Assembly (NCBI RefSeq): GCF_014698845.1
Contig: NZ_JACJTV010000019.1
Location: 40,865-104,864 of the forward strand
Reading direction: 5' to 3'
Source: Coleofasciculus sp. FACHB-1120
GTDB taxonomy: Bacteria; Cyanobacteriota; Cyanobacteriia; Cyanobacteriales; FACHB-T130
Length of the DNA stretch: 64,000 bases
The notes beneath the pieces were generated by a model, which did not search any database, was not told the DNA's origin, and worked only from the letters and a program-made list of their open reading frames with translations. Position numbers and translations under genes: made by a program. Below, piece after piece: positions 26,424 through 35,815 of the stretch (position 1 is the stretch's first letter; each line of letters starts with the position of its first letter).

Positions 26424-27770
26424 TTACTCTTCTTCGAGGGTTTCTGAGTCGTACTCTTCGTCTAGCTCCTCGACATCTTCACCGTATTCCTCTACGGATT
26501 CTTCGTCTTCGCCGTATTCCTCGTCTTCGTATTCTTCGTCTTCGTCTTCGGCGACGGCTTCTATATCCTCTTCGTCTTCGACGTATTCTTCGTCTTCCTC
26601 ATCTTCCTCTACAGCTTCATCATCCTCGTCGTATTCCTCGTCTTCGTCTTCGGCGACGGCTTCTATATCCTGTTCGTCTTCGACGTATTCTTCATCTTCG
26701 GCGACGGCTTCTTCGTATTCATCATCCTCGACGTATTCTTCGTCTTCGGCGACAGCTTCTATGTCTTCTATGTCTTCTTCGTCTTCGACGTATTCTTCAT
26801 CTTCGTCTTCGACGTATTCTTCATCTTCTGCGACGACTTCTTCGTACTCTTCCTCGTCACTGCCAATCTCACTGTCTGAAATATCGAGAGAATCGGCAAT
26901 CAGCGGGATAATGTCATCCAAAAAGGAGGCGTCATCATCGCTCCAAACGTCCCGGCTATAGTCGAGGTCAGTGACGCTGCGAATCGTCCAGCAGTCATCG
27001 CAATATTCGGGATTGGTCATGTAGTCGTAGGGAATGTAACAGTATCCCTTGTCTCCCCAGTTTGTGCCCCAAGAATTGCGAACCACAAATACCCGATCTT
27101 TGTCCGAGTAGCCGACGCACAACATCGCGTGACCGCCTTGAGACTCCTCTCTTTCCGGGTTGGGCATGGGAATCCCCTTATTTCCCTCCCTCATGAACGA
27201 ATCGAAAAGCTGTAACCCAAAGGCAAACGGATAGCCCTCGGCTAGACAATGCTTCATGGCGTACAAATCCACGTCAATTCGCTCAGCATCGTCGATCAAG
27301 AATTGGGTTGCTTCCTCATAAGCTTGGTCGTGGGGACGGTGAAACAACCGCTCTGGGTGATAGGGCCAGGTTAACTCAGAACAAGCGCCCATCTTTCGCA
27401 ATACCTGGATGCAATTGCGAAGTGTTGCTCCGGCGTCTTCTTCAATTTCTCCGGCGAGCGATCGCGCATTGTAATAAATAAACAACCGGCTTACATCCCC
27501 AGCGGTACCGAGTTGACGCATTGCCAGGTATTCGTAGGCTCCCGCCATCGCATTACCCGTGCAGCTTCCCACCTCCCCCTGATCTTCTACCGGAGTCAGG
27601 TAGTGACGTAAATCGACCCGTGGCGGTAGCTTTTCGGCTTGAAATCGATGAGCCGCGTACTTCTTATCGTTCGCATCCTTTGTGTCGGGTCGATAGCCGC
27701 CCAATTTTAACTTTTTGCCGGTCGAATGCTGGACGGAATCAACTTTGGGCGAATAGCGCAGATTCGGCAT
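26424..27770 (-). CDS. Papain-like (C1A) cysteine protease with long acidic repeat tail
   Basis: The first 270 of 448 residues are a C1A peptidase. The active-site residues are Gln64 (V-E-D-Q-G), Cys70 (G-S-C-T-G-N-A), His214 (G-G-H-A-M-L-C-V-G-Y) and Asn232 (N-S-W-G-T-N-W-G). No signal peptide and no obvious propeptide are seen, so it is probably cytosolic. From about residue 300 the chain is almost only Glu, Asp, Tyr and Val, with recurring E-D-E-E-Y-V-E-D, D-I-E-A-V-A-E-D-E and E-E-Y-G-E-D units. The DNA below it is a GAAGACGAAGA-type low-complexity tract (26424-26850) likely to vary in length. The gene lies 90 bases upstream of cobJ on the same strand. Confidence 0.9.
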   Translation of the reverse strand: MPNLRYSPKVDSVQHSTGKKLKLGGYRPDTKDANDKKYAAHRFQAEKLPPRVDLRHYLTPVEDQGEVGSCTGNAMAGAYEYLAMRQLGTAGDVSRLFIYYNARSLAGEIEEDAGATLRNCIQVLRKMGACSELTWPYHPERLFHRPHDQAYEEATQFLIDDAERIDVDLYAMKHCLAEGYPFAFGLQLFDSFMREGNKGIPMPNPEREESQGGHAMLCVGYSDKDRVFVVRNSWGTNWGDKGYCYIPYDYMTNPEYCDDCWTIRSVTDLDYSRDVWSDDDASFLDDIIPLIADSLDISDSEIGSDEEEYEEVVAEDEEYVEDEDEEYVEDEEDIEDIEAVAEDEEYVEDDEYEEAVAEDEEYVEDEQDIEAVAEDEDEEYDEDDEAVEEDEEDEEYVEDEEDIEAVAEDEDEEYEDEEYGEDEESVEEYGEDVEELDEEYDSETLEEE

Positions 27771-27935
27771 AAAACAACCTCTAGGGTCAGCTATCGTTTT
27801 ATCAGTTCATCTATCTGAGGATAGATTTATGCGCTCATTCTAACTGTCCGCCGGATAAGCGTCCAGAGATGCGAATCGCCAGTGGATGCGATCGCTCGAA
27901 AGCCGAAATACACGCTACATTCCCCCCCACAGCGA

Positions 27936-27964
27936 AAACCCGGCTTCTTGAAGAAACCGGGTTT
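27936..27964. repeat. AAACCCGG...CCGGGTTT hairpin element
   Basis: AAACCCGG (27936-27943) pairs with CCGGGTTT (27957-27964) around CTTCTTGAAGAAA, whose TTCTT and AAGAA also pair. This is a common cyanobacterial intergenic hairpin. It could also act as a terminator after ndhB on the minus strand, though the T run is weak. Confidence 0.6.
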
Positions 27965-28000
27965 AGCTAAGAAAGAGTTATGGCGTTTCTCAGTTGGGTG

Positions 28001-28032
28001 GTAGGGGCTTTTTGATTACCATGCCCCTACAG
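28001..28032. repeat. GTAGGGGC...GCCCCTAC inverted element
   Basis: Related to the element at 17788-17820, here with an A/T-rich loop. It is located between the protease gene and ndhB. Confidence 0.5.
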
Positions 28033-28115
28033 ATATATCGCACCCAACCCTTGAATTGCTTTTTTAGGTGAGAAGAGGGGGACTCTTCTCTCAGATCAAC
28101 CTCACCGCCAGGATG

Positions 28116-29732
28116 TTAAATCTTTGCGCTCAAATCAAGCTGAGGCTGAATTTGACTAACCGAGTCAGCCGCAGGAAGCATAGACTCTAAGGGAGCAAGG
28201 TCTTGCGTCGCTACTGTGTTATGCACCGATGCTTGTAGCATTGGCGTGCGAAGAATTGAATTATTCGCCAGGGTAAACAACGGGTTAGACAAAATCCCTG
28301 CCAAGGTTGTCGTCACTAACGACAGCACCAAAGTCACTTGCAAAGGGCGCATTCCCGATATATCCCAGCGGATTTCTGGATAATTCTTCACGGCGTCAGA
28401 CATTTCTTGGGGTTCTTTTACCACCATCATCTTGACGACACGGATGTAGTAGTAAATCGAGACGACGCTCGTGAGCAACCCTAGTAAGACTAAGCCGTAA
28501 ACACCCGCCTGCCAACCTGCCCAGAACAGGTAGATTTTTCCGAAGAAGCCAGCCAAGGGCGGAATTCCTCCCAAGGACAGCAGACAAATACTCAAGCACA
28601 AAGTCAGAAGCGGATCTTTTTGATACAGTCCCGCGTATTCGGTAATTTGATCCGTACCTGTTCGCAGGGTGAACAGAATCACGCAGGCGAAGCCGCCCAA
28701 GTTCATGAACAGGTAAACCAGCATATAAAACACCATGCTGGCATAACCTTCTTCGGTGCCGGTAATCAAACCGATCATGACAAAGCCAGCTTGGGCAATG
28801 GAAGAGTAAGCCAGCAGACGTTTCATGCTGGTTTGGGTAAGCGCAACGACGTTACCCAGTATCATGCTCAAGACTGCGAGGGCGGTGAAGACAAAATGCC
28901 ACTCTTGAGTGACGAGGGGGAAAGCTGTCACCATCAGGCGGATGGCAAGGGCAAATCCAGCGGCTTTTGAACCAACGGAGAGGAAGGCTACAACAGGTGT
29001 TGGTGAGCCTTCGTAAACGTCTGGTGTCCATTGGTGGAAGGGAACGGCGGCAATTTTGAAGCCAATCCCGGCGATCGCAAAGACTAATGCAATCAGCAAC
29101 CCTAAGGATAAGTCAGCGTTCGCGCTGGAAATGCCAGTAGCGATCGCGCTCAACTTCGTTTCTCCCCCGGATAGTCCGTACAGCAGCGAGACACCGTAGA
29201 GGAAAATTGCTGTACTCGAAGCGCCAATTAGCAGATATTTTAACGCTGCTTCATTGGAACGGGGGTCGCGCTTCATGTATCCCGTCATCAGGTAGGACGA
29301 GATACTGAGGGTTTCTAAGGCGACAAAAATCGTCACCAGCTCATCTGCACCACACAGAATCATTCCCCCAATGGTGGCGCTAAGCATAATCCCAATAAAT
29401 TCCGCCAGGGAGGTGCCGCTTTGTTCTACATAGCGGATCGACATCATAATCGTGACGGCGGTAGACAAGGCAACGATGCCGCGAAAGACGACGCTCATGG
29501 CATCGCCGTTGAAGCTACCCAAGAAGCCGATGGTGTTCGTGTTCCCCCATTGATAGTACAAAGCGACGATGGAGGCGAGTAGACCCGCGATCGCAATATA
29601 GGGCGTGAAGCGCGAGGACGACCGCCCGATAATCAAGTCAACGATGAGAACTGCCAAAAGGGTGACAATTAAAATCCCTTCCGGCCAGATTGTCCCAACA
29701 TTCAACTGGGCTGCAAGTTCAGCAAAACTCAT
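28116..29732 (-). CDS. ndhB: NAD(P)H-quinone oxidoreductase subunit 2 (NdhB)
   Basis: This is a 538-residue membrane subunit of the photosynthetic complex I (NDH-1), needed for respiration, cyclic electron flow and CO2 uptake. It has about 14 hydrophobic segments. Signature stretches are [41 protein letters not shown] and [14 protein letters not shown]. The C-terminal 35 residues are a variable tail. It is a single gene here, with no other ndh gene beside it, as is usual for ndhB. Confidence 0.97.
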   Translation of the reverse strand: MSFAELAAQLNVGTIWPEGILIVTLLAVLIVDLIIGRSSSRFTPYIAIAGLLASIVALYYQWGNTNTIGFLGSFNGDAMSVVFRGIVALSTAVTIMMSIRYVEQSGTSLAEFIGIMLSATIGGMILCGADELVTIFVALETLSISSYLMTGYMKRDPRSNEAALKYLLIGASSTAIFLYGVSLLYGLSGGETKLSAIATGISSANADLSLGLLIALVFAIAGIGFKIAAVPFHQWTPDVYEGSPTPVVAFLSVGSKAAGFALAIRLMVTAFPLVTQEWHFVFTALAVLSMILGNVVALTQTSMKRLLAYSSIAQAGFVMIGLITGTEEGYASMVFYMLVYLFMNLGGFACVILFTLRTGTDQITEYAGLYQKDPLLTLCLSICLLSLGGIPPLAGFFGKIYLFWAGWQAGVYGLVLLGLLTSVVSIYYYIRVVKMMVVKEPQEMSDAVKNYPEIRWDISGMRPLQVTLVLSLVTTTLAGILSNPLFTLANNSILRTPMLQASVHNTVATQDLAPLESMLPAADSVSQIQPQLDLSAKI

Positions 29733-30057
29733 GAGATATATAGTTTTGGGTATTTAGGCAGAGAGACTGAGACTCTTAATATTATTTAATTTTATGGCGT
29801 TCGGGGTTGCTTGGATTATTGATGAGGGCGATCGCTTTTGGCGTCATGAACCCCAAAGACGCTAAGAACAAGGAAAAAAGACAGGAAAGAGGCGATCGCG
29901 CTGTCGCTAAAATCTCAGTAGGCGAAGTGACTTGTCAGCGATCGCGCGATCGCCTGTCTTCGATTCTGCGATGGTGACGCAATCGAGCTTTTCGAGATTC
30001 TGCAAGGGTAAGAAGCGGTGGTACAGTCTTGGGCTACTGTAACTGATGGAGAATTAA
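29733..30057. other. Intergenic region, HIP1-dense
   Basis: The stretch upstream of ndhB contains at least three HIP1-type sites and a CCCCAAAGACGCTAAGAAC repeat copy (29843-29880). No ORF or RNA was recognised. Confidence 0.5.
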
Positions 30058-30240
30058 TGCGAATCAGTTCTAAAAATCCAGAGTTGCGATCGCCAAAATC
30101 AACAAGCTTGGATGTATCGTGTAGATGGCTCAGTTACGCAGTATCCCGCTACAGCGGCTTTGAGTGGTGAGGATGTGGTGCTGGGATTTACGTTGCCTGT
30201 GCGGAGTTTGGTGCGAGAGCGATCGCGTTTAGAGACATGA
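30058..30240 (+). pseudogene. Fragment of a Uma2-like (DUF820) protein, C-terminal end
   Basis: The plus strand is open from 30058 to a TGA at 30238. It encodes W-M-Y-R-V-D-G-S-V-T, then Y-P-A-T-A-A-L-S-G-E-D-V-V-L-G-F-T-L-P-V. This is the usual end of Uma2-family restriction-endonuclease-like proteins, where V-Y-R-x-D-G-S and L-S-G-E-D-V-L-P-G-F-x-L-P-V recur. There is no start codon, no catalytic core upstream and a stop just before. It is best read as a remnant of a gene whose 5' two thirds are gone. Confidence 0.6.
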
Positions 30241-30301
30241 ACCCCCAAGAAGCACAACCCACATTTTGTAGAGAAGCGATTTCTCTCATCTGGAGAGAGT
30301 G

Positions 30302-31651
30302 TTAGGTTTGCACAGAAAATTCTTCAGGATCGATTCCCCAATTCACCCAGCCAATCGCTTCACGCGCCGATTTCATATTAGGCGGAACGCGCAAGGCATG
30401 AATGTGTCCGGTACTGGGACAAGTCATTTTTAATAAATATATTGGCTCTACATCGAGCTTATTATCTATTTTTAACAAGGTATATTCTTGCCAATAATCT
30501 AATTTAGTTGCTTGCAATTCCTGGCAAATACGGCTGTAGCCAATTACCTGTATTAATACTCGTCGCAGTTCCGCATTATCTTCTTTTAAAAGCCATTGAG
30601 GTTGCCACTGACTTGGGTGTAATTTGCCGTATTCTTCTGGTAAGGTTACGCCGTGATAGGAGTAAAAATTATATCCATCAGCAAATTCGATTGCCGGTTC
30701 TCCTTCGGCATGGAGGCGATTTTGGCTATCGAAAGAGATTTTTATCGGGCGTTCGCTGACTATATTTTGTGTATCAAAGTAGCGCCAAGTCCATCCTGCA
30801 AACTGCTGTAACTGCCAATAGGCTTGTCCTTGGGTGTCTCGATCAATGCCATTCAAGGCAGCAATAGACTTAACAGTTTCCCTCGCTGATTCAAATTGAG
30901 AAGTTACAACTAAAATATCAATCTTTTCTGTAATCGGGCAGGTTTTCTGTAACAAATTAACCGGATAATTCAATAAATTAAGTTGGAGTAAAGTATATTC
31001 CTCCCAAGAATCTAATTCTGTAGCTCGTAAGTCTTGTAAAAATCCACTAGCATCCTTGATTATTACTTGCTTGGATTCCGAATAAGTCTCTTCTAAAAAC
31101 GATTCGGTTCTCATAGAGAATTGGATGGGACCTTCCACGCGATCGCGTCCGTTGGATTTAGCCTTATTTGTCTCAAGCTCGGCTACTTTAATTAATTCCT
31201 GCCAGTTTAATTCAGGCTCTGGAAAGCAAACTGCTACTCCCGCAGAGACAGTGCAACGATGAATGTAGTAATTCGGATCTACGTATAGTAGCTTAGCTCC
31301 TTCCCTAAGTTGCTCGGCTATTCGCCTACAATCTTCTAGGGAAGTTTCTGGCAAAATTACTGCAAATTCATCACCTCCTTTGCGGCAGGCTATCGCTGAG
31401 TTAGGAATATTTCTTTGTAAGAAGCTCCCCAATTCTTGCAGGAAGAAATTGCCTATTGAGAAACCAACTAAATTGTTGTACCTTTGAAACCAATCGATAT
31501 TTAGCAGAATTAGACCTAATAATTGCTGACTTCTTTCTCGACACCCCTGCCACTGCAAGAATACAAACATATAACGACGATTCAATAAACCTGTGAGCGG
31601 GTCGCGAAATATTTGGTTAAATTGCAAATCATCAATCAGGAGCTGGTTCAT
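30302..31651 (-). CDS. GGDEF protein joined to a DUF6745-type C-terminal region
   Basis: This 449-residue protein starts almost directly with a GGDEF domain (D-P-L-T-G-L-L-N-R-R-Y at about 17, R-K-G-G-D-E-F near 90), without membrane segments and without an RxxD inhibitory site. From about residue 190 two related units follow: A-T-E-L-D-S-W-E-E-Y-T-L-L-Q with L-L-Q-K-T-C-P near 210, and A-T-K-L-D-Y-W-Q-E-Y-T-L-L-K with L-L-K-M-T-C-P-S-T-G near 380. The second unit, with Y-H-G-V-x-L-P-E-E-Y-G and R-R-V-L-I-Q-V-I-G-Y before it and S-A-R-E-A-I-x-W-V-N-W-G-I after it, matches the C-terminal part of DUF6745-type proteins as I recall them. The gene starts nine bases after the short ORF that looks like the missing N-terminus of such a protein. 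GGDEF activity is plausible. Confidence 0.85.
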   Translation of the reverse strand: MNQLLIDDLQFNQIFRDPLTGLLNRRYMFVFLQWQGCRERSQQLLGLILLNIDWFQRYNNLVGFSIGNFFLQELGSFLQRNIPNSAIACRKGGDEFAVILPETSLEDCRRIAEQLREGAKLLYVDPNYYIHRCTVSAGVAVCFPEPELNWQELIKVAELETNKAKSNGRDRVEGPIQFSMRTESFLEETYSESKQVIIKDASGFLQDLRATELDSWEEYTLLQLNLLNYPVNLLQKTCPITEKIDILVVTSQFESARETVKSIAALNGIDRDTQGQAYWQLQQFAGWTWRYFDTQNIVSERPIKISFDSQNRLHAEGEPAIEFADGYNFYSYHGVTLPEEYGKLHPSQWQPQWLLKEDNAELRRVLIQVIGYSRICQELQATKLDYWQEYTLLKIDNKLDVEPIYLLKMTCPSTGHIHALRVPPNMKSAREAIGWVNWGIDPEEFSVQT

Positions 31652-31660
31652 TTATTCGGT

Positions 31661-31801
31661 TTAGGCTGCTTTTACCACTTCTGCGGCTTCTTCTCGGTCG
31701 ATTGGCTCGGTGGAAAGCGCTACGCTTCGCCACGTCTCCCGATAAACTGGAATCAGCACTTCTTGCTCTGGCGTAAGTTTATCAATCTTAATCTGCGACA
31801 T
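31661..31801 (-). CDS. 46-residue ORF matching the N-terminus of DUF6745-type proteins
   Basis: From the ATG at 31801 the frame encodes M-S-Q-I-K-I-D-K-L-T-P-E-Q-E, then V-Y-R-E-T-W-R, A-L-S-T-E-P-I-D-R and A-A-E-V-V-K-A-A, then stops. In DUF6745-type proteins as I recall them this start continues into a repeat-rich middle and the C-terminal domain. Here it ends after 46 residues, nine bases before the GGDEF gene. It overlaps the end of the upstream gene by 14 bases. It could be a short functional leftover or simply the 5' stub of a broken gene. Confidence 0.55.
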   Translation of the reverse strand: MSQIKIDKLTPEQEVLIPVYRETWRSVALSTEPIDREEAAEVVKAA

Positions 31802-32081
31802 AACGCCATCCTTGAGGCTCATATTCGCGCTGAATTCGCACCATCCAGCTGCCTTGGGGAATAGCAATAGCTTTATGCTCCTCGTGGGTTAAAGTTGCCG
31901 TTTCCGAGAAGACGCGCAGGTAGAGAGTGCCATTTTTTTCGTATAGTTCGGCTTGTCCGTCGCTGATGCGGTGCTTGTGTCCCGTCACCTCGCCTTCTGC
32001 CAGAGTCAGGTGAGATAGCTTTTCTCCCTCGGTTTGCTGTGCGGGGAGTAAAATGACATCGCCTTGTCGAATCGGTTGCAT
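31788..32081 (-). CDS. Small partner protein of DUF6745-type genes
   Basis: This 97-residue protein has the sequence M-Q-P-I-R-Q-G-D-V-I-L-L-P, then G-E-V-T-G-H-K-H-R-I, E-L-Y-E-K-N-G-T-L-Y and L-T-H-E-E-H-K-A-I. It ends V-R-I-Q-R-E-Y-E-P-Q-G-W-R-Y-V-A-D. I recognise this as a small conserved protein usually encoded just before DUF6745-type genes. Its His-rich stretches (G-H-K-H, H-E-E-H-K) could bind a metal, but this is a guess. It is the first gene of the three-gene minus-strand cluster. Confidence 0.8.
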   Translation of the reverse strand: MQPIRQGDVILLPAQQTEGEKLSHLTLAEGEVTGHKHRISDGQAELYEKNGTLYLRVFSETATLTHEEHKAIAIPQGSWMVRIQREYEPQGWRYVAD

Positions 32082-32191
32082 GGGTTATCCTCGTACTGCT
32101 AGGCATGTTTTAGCCAGATGTTGGCATCCATTCTGGCACACCTCGAAATAGAGGGAGGTCGCCATTGCAATCCTCCATAAGTTAAACATTG

Positions 32192-32259
32192 AGATAGCTT
32201 TAAATTAAGTCTGGTGCAAACCGCTCTCTCGGTAGCGGCTCTAAAAAAGCAAGCTATCT
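32192..32259. other. Structured intergenic element (nested inverted repeats)
   Basis: AGATAGCTT (32192-32200) and AAGCTATCT (32251-32259) are exact complements. Inside them CCGCT (32221-32225) and AGCGG (32234-32238) form an inner hairpin. The element lies between the divergent DUF6745 cluster and topA and could be part of either leader. No known RNA family was recognised. Confidence 0.4.
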
Positions 32260-32448
32260 TTGGGAGAGCGAATCGCCCCTAGATGCGATTTACCGCCATT
32301 CGTGAAACCGGCTCTCGTCAGACTTGGTACGCAAAATCAAGACTTCAGTCGTCGGTTTTCCGCATAAAATCCTCTTAATCGCTCTTGACATCTGACATAA
32401 AGTATTTAAATTAACTGTTCAGCCCAGCTGCTATTTCTCCAAGCTCCC

Positions 32449-35118
32449 ATGTCAACCCTCGTTATCGTCGAATCTCCCACCAAAGCACGCACCATCAGTA
32501 AATTTTTGCCCTCCAGCTACCGGGTCGAGGCGTCGATGGGTCATGTACGCGACCTGCCCCAATCCAGTAAAGAAATTCCCGAAGCCTACAAAGGGGAAAA
32601 ATGGGCGCAGCTGGGAGTAAATGTGGATGCGGACTTTGAACCCCTGTATGTCGTCCCCAACGACAAAAAGAAGATTGTCACCGCCCTGAAAAATGCCCTG
32701 AAAGATGCGGATGAATTGGTGTTGGCAACTGACGAAGACCGAGAAGGCGAAAGCATTAGCTGGCATTTGCTCCAGCTATTGAAGCCAAAGGTTCCCATCA
32801 AGCGAATGGTGTTCCACGAAATCACCAAAGAAGCCATCCGCGACGCCCTGAAGAACTGCCGCAATATCGATGAGCAGGTGGTTCGCGCTCAGGAGACGCG
32901 GCGGATATTAGACCGGCTGGTAGGATATACGCTGTCGCCGCTGTTGTGGAAAAAAATCTCCTATGGCTTATCGGCAGGGCGGGTGCAGTCGGTAGCAGTG
33001 CGGCTTTTGGTAAATCGAGAGCGTCAACGCCGAGCTTTCCGCCAAGGCAGTTACTGGGATCTCAAGGCAAGCTTAAACAAAGATAAGACACCTTTTGAAG
33101 CGCGACTTGTCGCTCTCAAAGGGACGAGAATCGCCACTGGCAGCGATTTTGATGAAGCAACGGGACAAATTATTGCCGGACGGAATGTGATTCTGCTCTC
33201 GGAAGCGGAAGCGAGAAGTTTAGAGACGCGACTGGCAGATAAACCCTGGACGGTGGCTGACTTAGAAGAACGTCCGGTTACTCGCAAACCTTTACCGCCG
33301 TTTACCACTTCGACACTCCAACAGGAGGCGAATCGGAAACTACATTTATCTGCCCGCGACACGATGCGAACTGCCCAGAGTTTGTACGAGCAGGGGTATA
33401 TTACCTATATGCGGACAGATTCGGTGCATTTGTCGCAACAAGCGATCGCTGCCGCTCGCAGTTGTGTCGAGCAAATGTACGGCAAGCAATACCTCAGCCC
33501 GGAACCCCGCCAGTACACCACGAAAAGCAAGGGCGCTCAAGAAGCTCACGAAGCCATTCGCCCTGCCGGTAGCAGCTTCCGCACTCCCCAGGAAACCGGC
33601 TTGAGCGGTCGGGAATTCGCTGTGTATGACCTAATTTGGAAGCGCACCGTCGCTACCCAAATGGCAGAATCTCGCCAAACCCAAATTACCGTGCAGTTGC
33701 AAGTCGAAGATGCTGGTTTTCGGGCTAGTGGCAAACGGATTGACTTTCACGGCTTCTTACGCGCCTACGTGGAAGGATCGGACGATCCCCATGCAGCACT
33801 AGAAGACATGGAAGTGATTTTACCAACTCTCAAAAAAGGCGATCGCCCGACCTGTAAAAAGCTAGAATCTATCGGGCACGAAACTCAGCCACCAGCAAGA
33901 TACACGGAAGCTTCCCTCGTCAAAACCCTCGAAAGCGAAGGTATCGGGCGTCCCAGCACCTACGCCAGTATCATTGGCACGATTATCGAGAAAGGCTATG
34001 CCCAAATGAATGGCAACGCCCTAGTTCCTACCTTCACTGCCTTTGCCGTCACCAGTCTGCTAGAACAACATTTTCCCGATTTGGTCGATCCCAGCTTCAC
34101 CTCCAAGATGGAGCAAACCCTGGATGAAATTTCCACTGGGGAAGCTAAATGGCTGCCATATCTGGAAAAGTTCTATCTCGGAGAAATGGGTTTGGCTACC
34201 CAAGTCAAGGAAAGGGAAAAGGGGATTGATGCCGCATCTGCCCGTACCATCGAATTAGACGATCTCGGTGGGGCGAAAGTCCGGATTGGTCAATATGGCC
34301 CCTACATTGAAGCTGAAAAGGACTCTGGGCCAGTAAAAGCCTCATTGCCTAAGGATCTGACCCCCTCAGACATCCACGCTGAGCTAATTGAGACGCTGCT
34401 ACAGCAGAAAACAGAAGGTCCCGATAAAGTCGGCTTGCATCCGGAAACCGGCGAACCGATTTATGTGCTAATTGGCACTTACGGTCCCTATGTCCAACTG
34501 GGTGATGCCACAGAGGAAAACAAAAAACCCAAACGCGCCTCTCTGCCCAAGGGGGTCACGATTGAGGACGTGACGCTGGATATGGCAGTTGGCTTGCTAT
34601 CTCTGCCGCGTACTTTGGGCATTCACCCAGAAACTAATGGCAAAGTCCAGGCAGGATTGGGGCGCTTTGGTCCTTATGTCGTCCACGACCAAGGAAAAGA
34701 AGGTAAAGAGTATCGCTCCCTGAAAGCCGGTGACGATGTATTGACAATTGACATCGAACGTGCAATTGAGCTGCTGGCTGAACCGAAAAAGGGACGCGGC
34801 GGTACTCGCAGCAAGTCTAAGGCACCGTTACGAGAACTGGGGACTCACCCCACTGATGGGGAACCCGTGAATATCTACGATGGCCCTTATGGTCCTTACA
34901 TCAAGCATGGGAAGACGAATGCTTCTGTCCCAGAAGGAGAATCTGTCGAAGGGTTAACGATGGAAAAAGCGCTGGAAGCGTTGGCAGCGAAGGCGGGTTC
35001 CACAACAAAATCGAGTCGCAAATCCACCAAGAGTGGAACATCTACTAAAAAGACCACAACTGGGAAGACAACCGCTAAAAAGACGACGGCAACAACTAGC
35101 ACTAAGAAAAAATCTTAG
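32449..35118 (+). CDS. topA: DNA topoisomerase I
   Basis: This 889-residue type IA topoisomerase relaxes negative supercoils. The Toprim domain is at the start ([10 protein letters not shown], later A-T-D-E-D-R-E-G-E). The catalytic tyrosine is Tyr320 in Y-I-T-Y-M-R-T-D-S. The core ends near residue 590. No zinc fingers are seen; instead three to four C-terminal repeats with I-G-x-Y-G-P-Y and H-P-E-T-G/N motifs follow, as in cyanobacterial and actinobacterial enzymes. The last 45 residues are Lys, Thr and Ser only, a DNA-binding tail. The ATG at 32449 leaves the Toprim motif at the very N-terminus. Confidence 0.97.
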   Translation: MSTLVIVESPTKARTISKFLPSSYRVEASMGHVRDLPQSSKEIPEAYKGEKWAQLGVNVDADFEPLYVVPNDKKKIVTALKNALKDADELVLATDEDREGESISWHLLQLLKPKVPIKRMVFHEITKEAIRDALKNCRNIDEQVVRAQETRRILDRLVGYTLSPLLWKKISYGLSAGRVQSVAVRLLVNRERQRRAFRQGSYWDLKASLNKDKTPFEARLVALKGTRIATGSDFDEATGQIIAGRNVILLSEAEARSLETRLADKPWTVADLEERPVTRKPLPPFTTSTLQQEANRKLHLSARDTMRTAQSLYEQGYITYMRTDSVHLSQQAIAAARSCVEQMYGKQYLSPEPRQYTTKSKGAQEAHEAIRPAGSSFRTPQETGLSGREFAVYDLIWKRTVATQMAESRQTQITVQLQVEDAGFRASGKRIDFHGFLRAYVEGSDDPHAALEDMEVILPTLKKGDRPTCKKLESIGHETQPPARYTEASLVKTLESEGIGRPSTYASIIGTIIEKGYAQMNGNALVPTFTAFAVTSLLEQHFPDLVDPSFTSKMEQTLDEISTGEAKWLPYLEKFYLGEMGLATQVKEREKGIDAASARTIELDDLGGAKVRIGQYGPYIEAEKDSGPVKASLPKDLTPSDIHAELIETLLQQKTEGPDKVGLHPETGEPIYVLIGTYGPYVQLGDATEENKKPKRASLPKGVTIEDVTLDMAVGLLSLPRTLGIHPETNGKVQAGLGRFGPYVVHDQGKEGKEYRSLKAGDDVLTIDIERAIELLAEPKKGRGGTRSKSKAPLRELGTHPTDGEPVNIYDGPYGPYIKHGKTNASVPEGESVEGLTMEKALEALAAKAGSTTKSSRKSTKSGTSTKKTTTGKTTAKKTTATTSTKKKS

Positions 35119-35133
35119 TTTCTTTCCAGTGGC

Positions 35134-35177
35134 GGGAAGCGATCGCGCTTTTGAAAAAATGAACGCGATCGCTTCCC
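35134..35177. terminator. HIP1-based hairpin after topA
   Basis: GGGAAGCGATCGCG (35134-35147) and CGCGATCGCTTCCC (35164-35177) are exact complements around 16 bases. Each arm contains a HIP1 octamer. It lies between the convergent topA and DUF29 genes and could end transcription from either side, although T runs are weak. Confidence 0.6.
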
Positions 35178-35193
35178 TTCAAAGAGTGTTATT

Positions 35194-35712
35194 TTATCGC
35201 TTACCTTCTTTCCACTCTTCCCCACCTGGTAGCTGAACTAAATTCTCATCAATAATTGCTGGTAAAGTCTTTGGCGAATGTTCATACGTTACATCGAGCA
35301 ATGTCTGAGCCGTCATTATGAGGTCTGTTCTATCCACCGACGCTGCAAGTTGGCAGGGATGATAAAAATAATCCATAGCTTCCACACTTGCCGGACGAAG
35401 TGCCGCCTCAATTGCCTCTTCTAGAAAAGGCTTCCATTCATCTTGCTCGATGTAGTAAGACGTTTTATTCTCTTTGAGATTGAGTGTTTGAATTTGCTGG
35501 AGAGAATCTGAAATTAAAGCTGCCCAGGAATTAGTTAAACACTGGTCAACTTGGTTTTGAATCAAGTGAGTCAGCATGGTGACGAGGAAAGATTCGATAT
35601 TACGGAGGATTGCTTGTTTACTCATCCCCTCTAGCCCATCCACAATCGCCAAAACATCTGCATAGCGTCCTTCTAAGATGCTAGTTCTTAGGTCGATTAG
35701 TTCCTGTGTCAT
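35194..35712 (-). CDS. DUF29-family protein
   Basis: From the ATG at 35712 the product has 172 residues; an upstream in-frame start would add 15 of low quality. The pattern L-I-D-L-R-T-S-I-L-E-G-R-Y-A-D, K-Q-A-I-L-R-N-I-E-S-F-L-V and L-T-N-S-W-A-A-L-I is that of the largely cyanobacterial DUF29 family, which often occurs in many copies per genome. It is soluble and mostly helical. Its function is unknown. It is convergent with topA. Confidence 0.8.
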   Translation of the reverse strand: MTQELIDLRTSILEGRYADVLAIVDGLEGMSKQAILRNIESFLVTMLTHLIQNQVDQCLTNSWAALISDSLQQIQTLNLKENKTSYYIEQDEWKPFLEEAIEAALRPASVEAMDYFYHPCQLAASVDRTDLIMTAQTLLDVTYEHSPKTLPAIIDENLVQLPGGEEWKEGKR

Positions 35713-35815
35713 AAATGCTACCTTTACAGATAGACGCTGATAGGCTGAATATAGCATTCAGCCACCTCCTATCTTGCACTACCCCCTTAAGCGATCGCTC
35801 CCGCACAGCTTGCCA

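Noticed and set aside
26303..26961. Two long plus-strand frames, one Arg/Leu-rich and one Ser-rich
   Set aside because: They are the antisense readings of the acidic repeat tail of the C1A protease; their composition follows directly from the GAAGACGAA-type tract and they have no ribosome sites.
24393..27770. Cobalamin riboswitch before cobJ
   Set aside because: The gap between the protease gene and cobJ is only 90 bases and shows no B12-box-like sequence.
26031..32900. CRISPR-like arrays in repeat-rich regions
   Set aside because: The repeats are either coding (acidic tail) or dispersed singly; no direct repeats with unique spacers of constant size are present.
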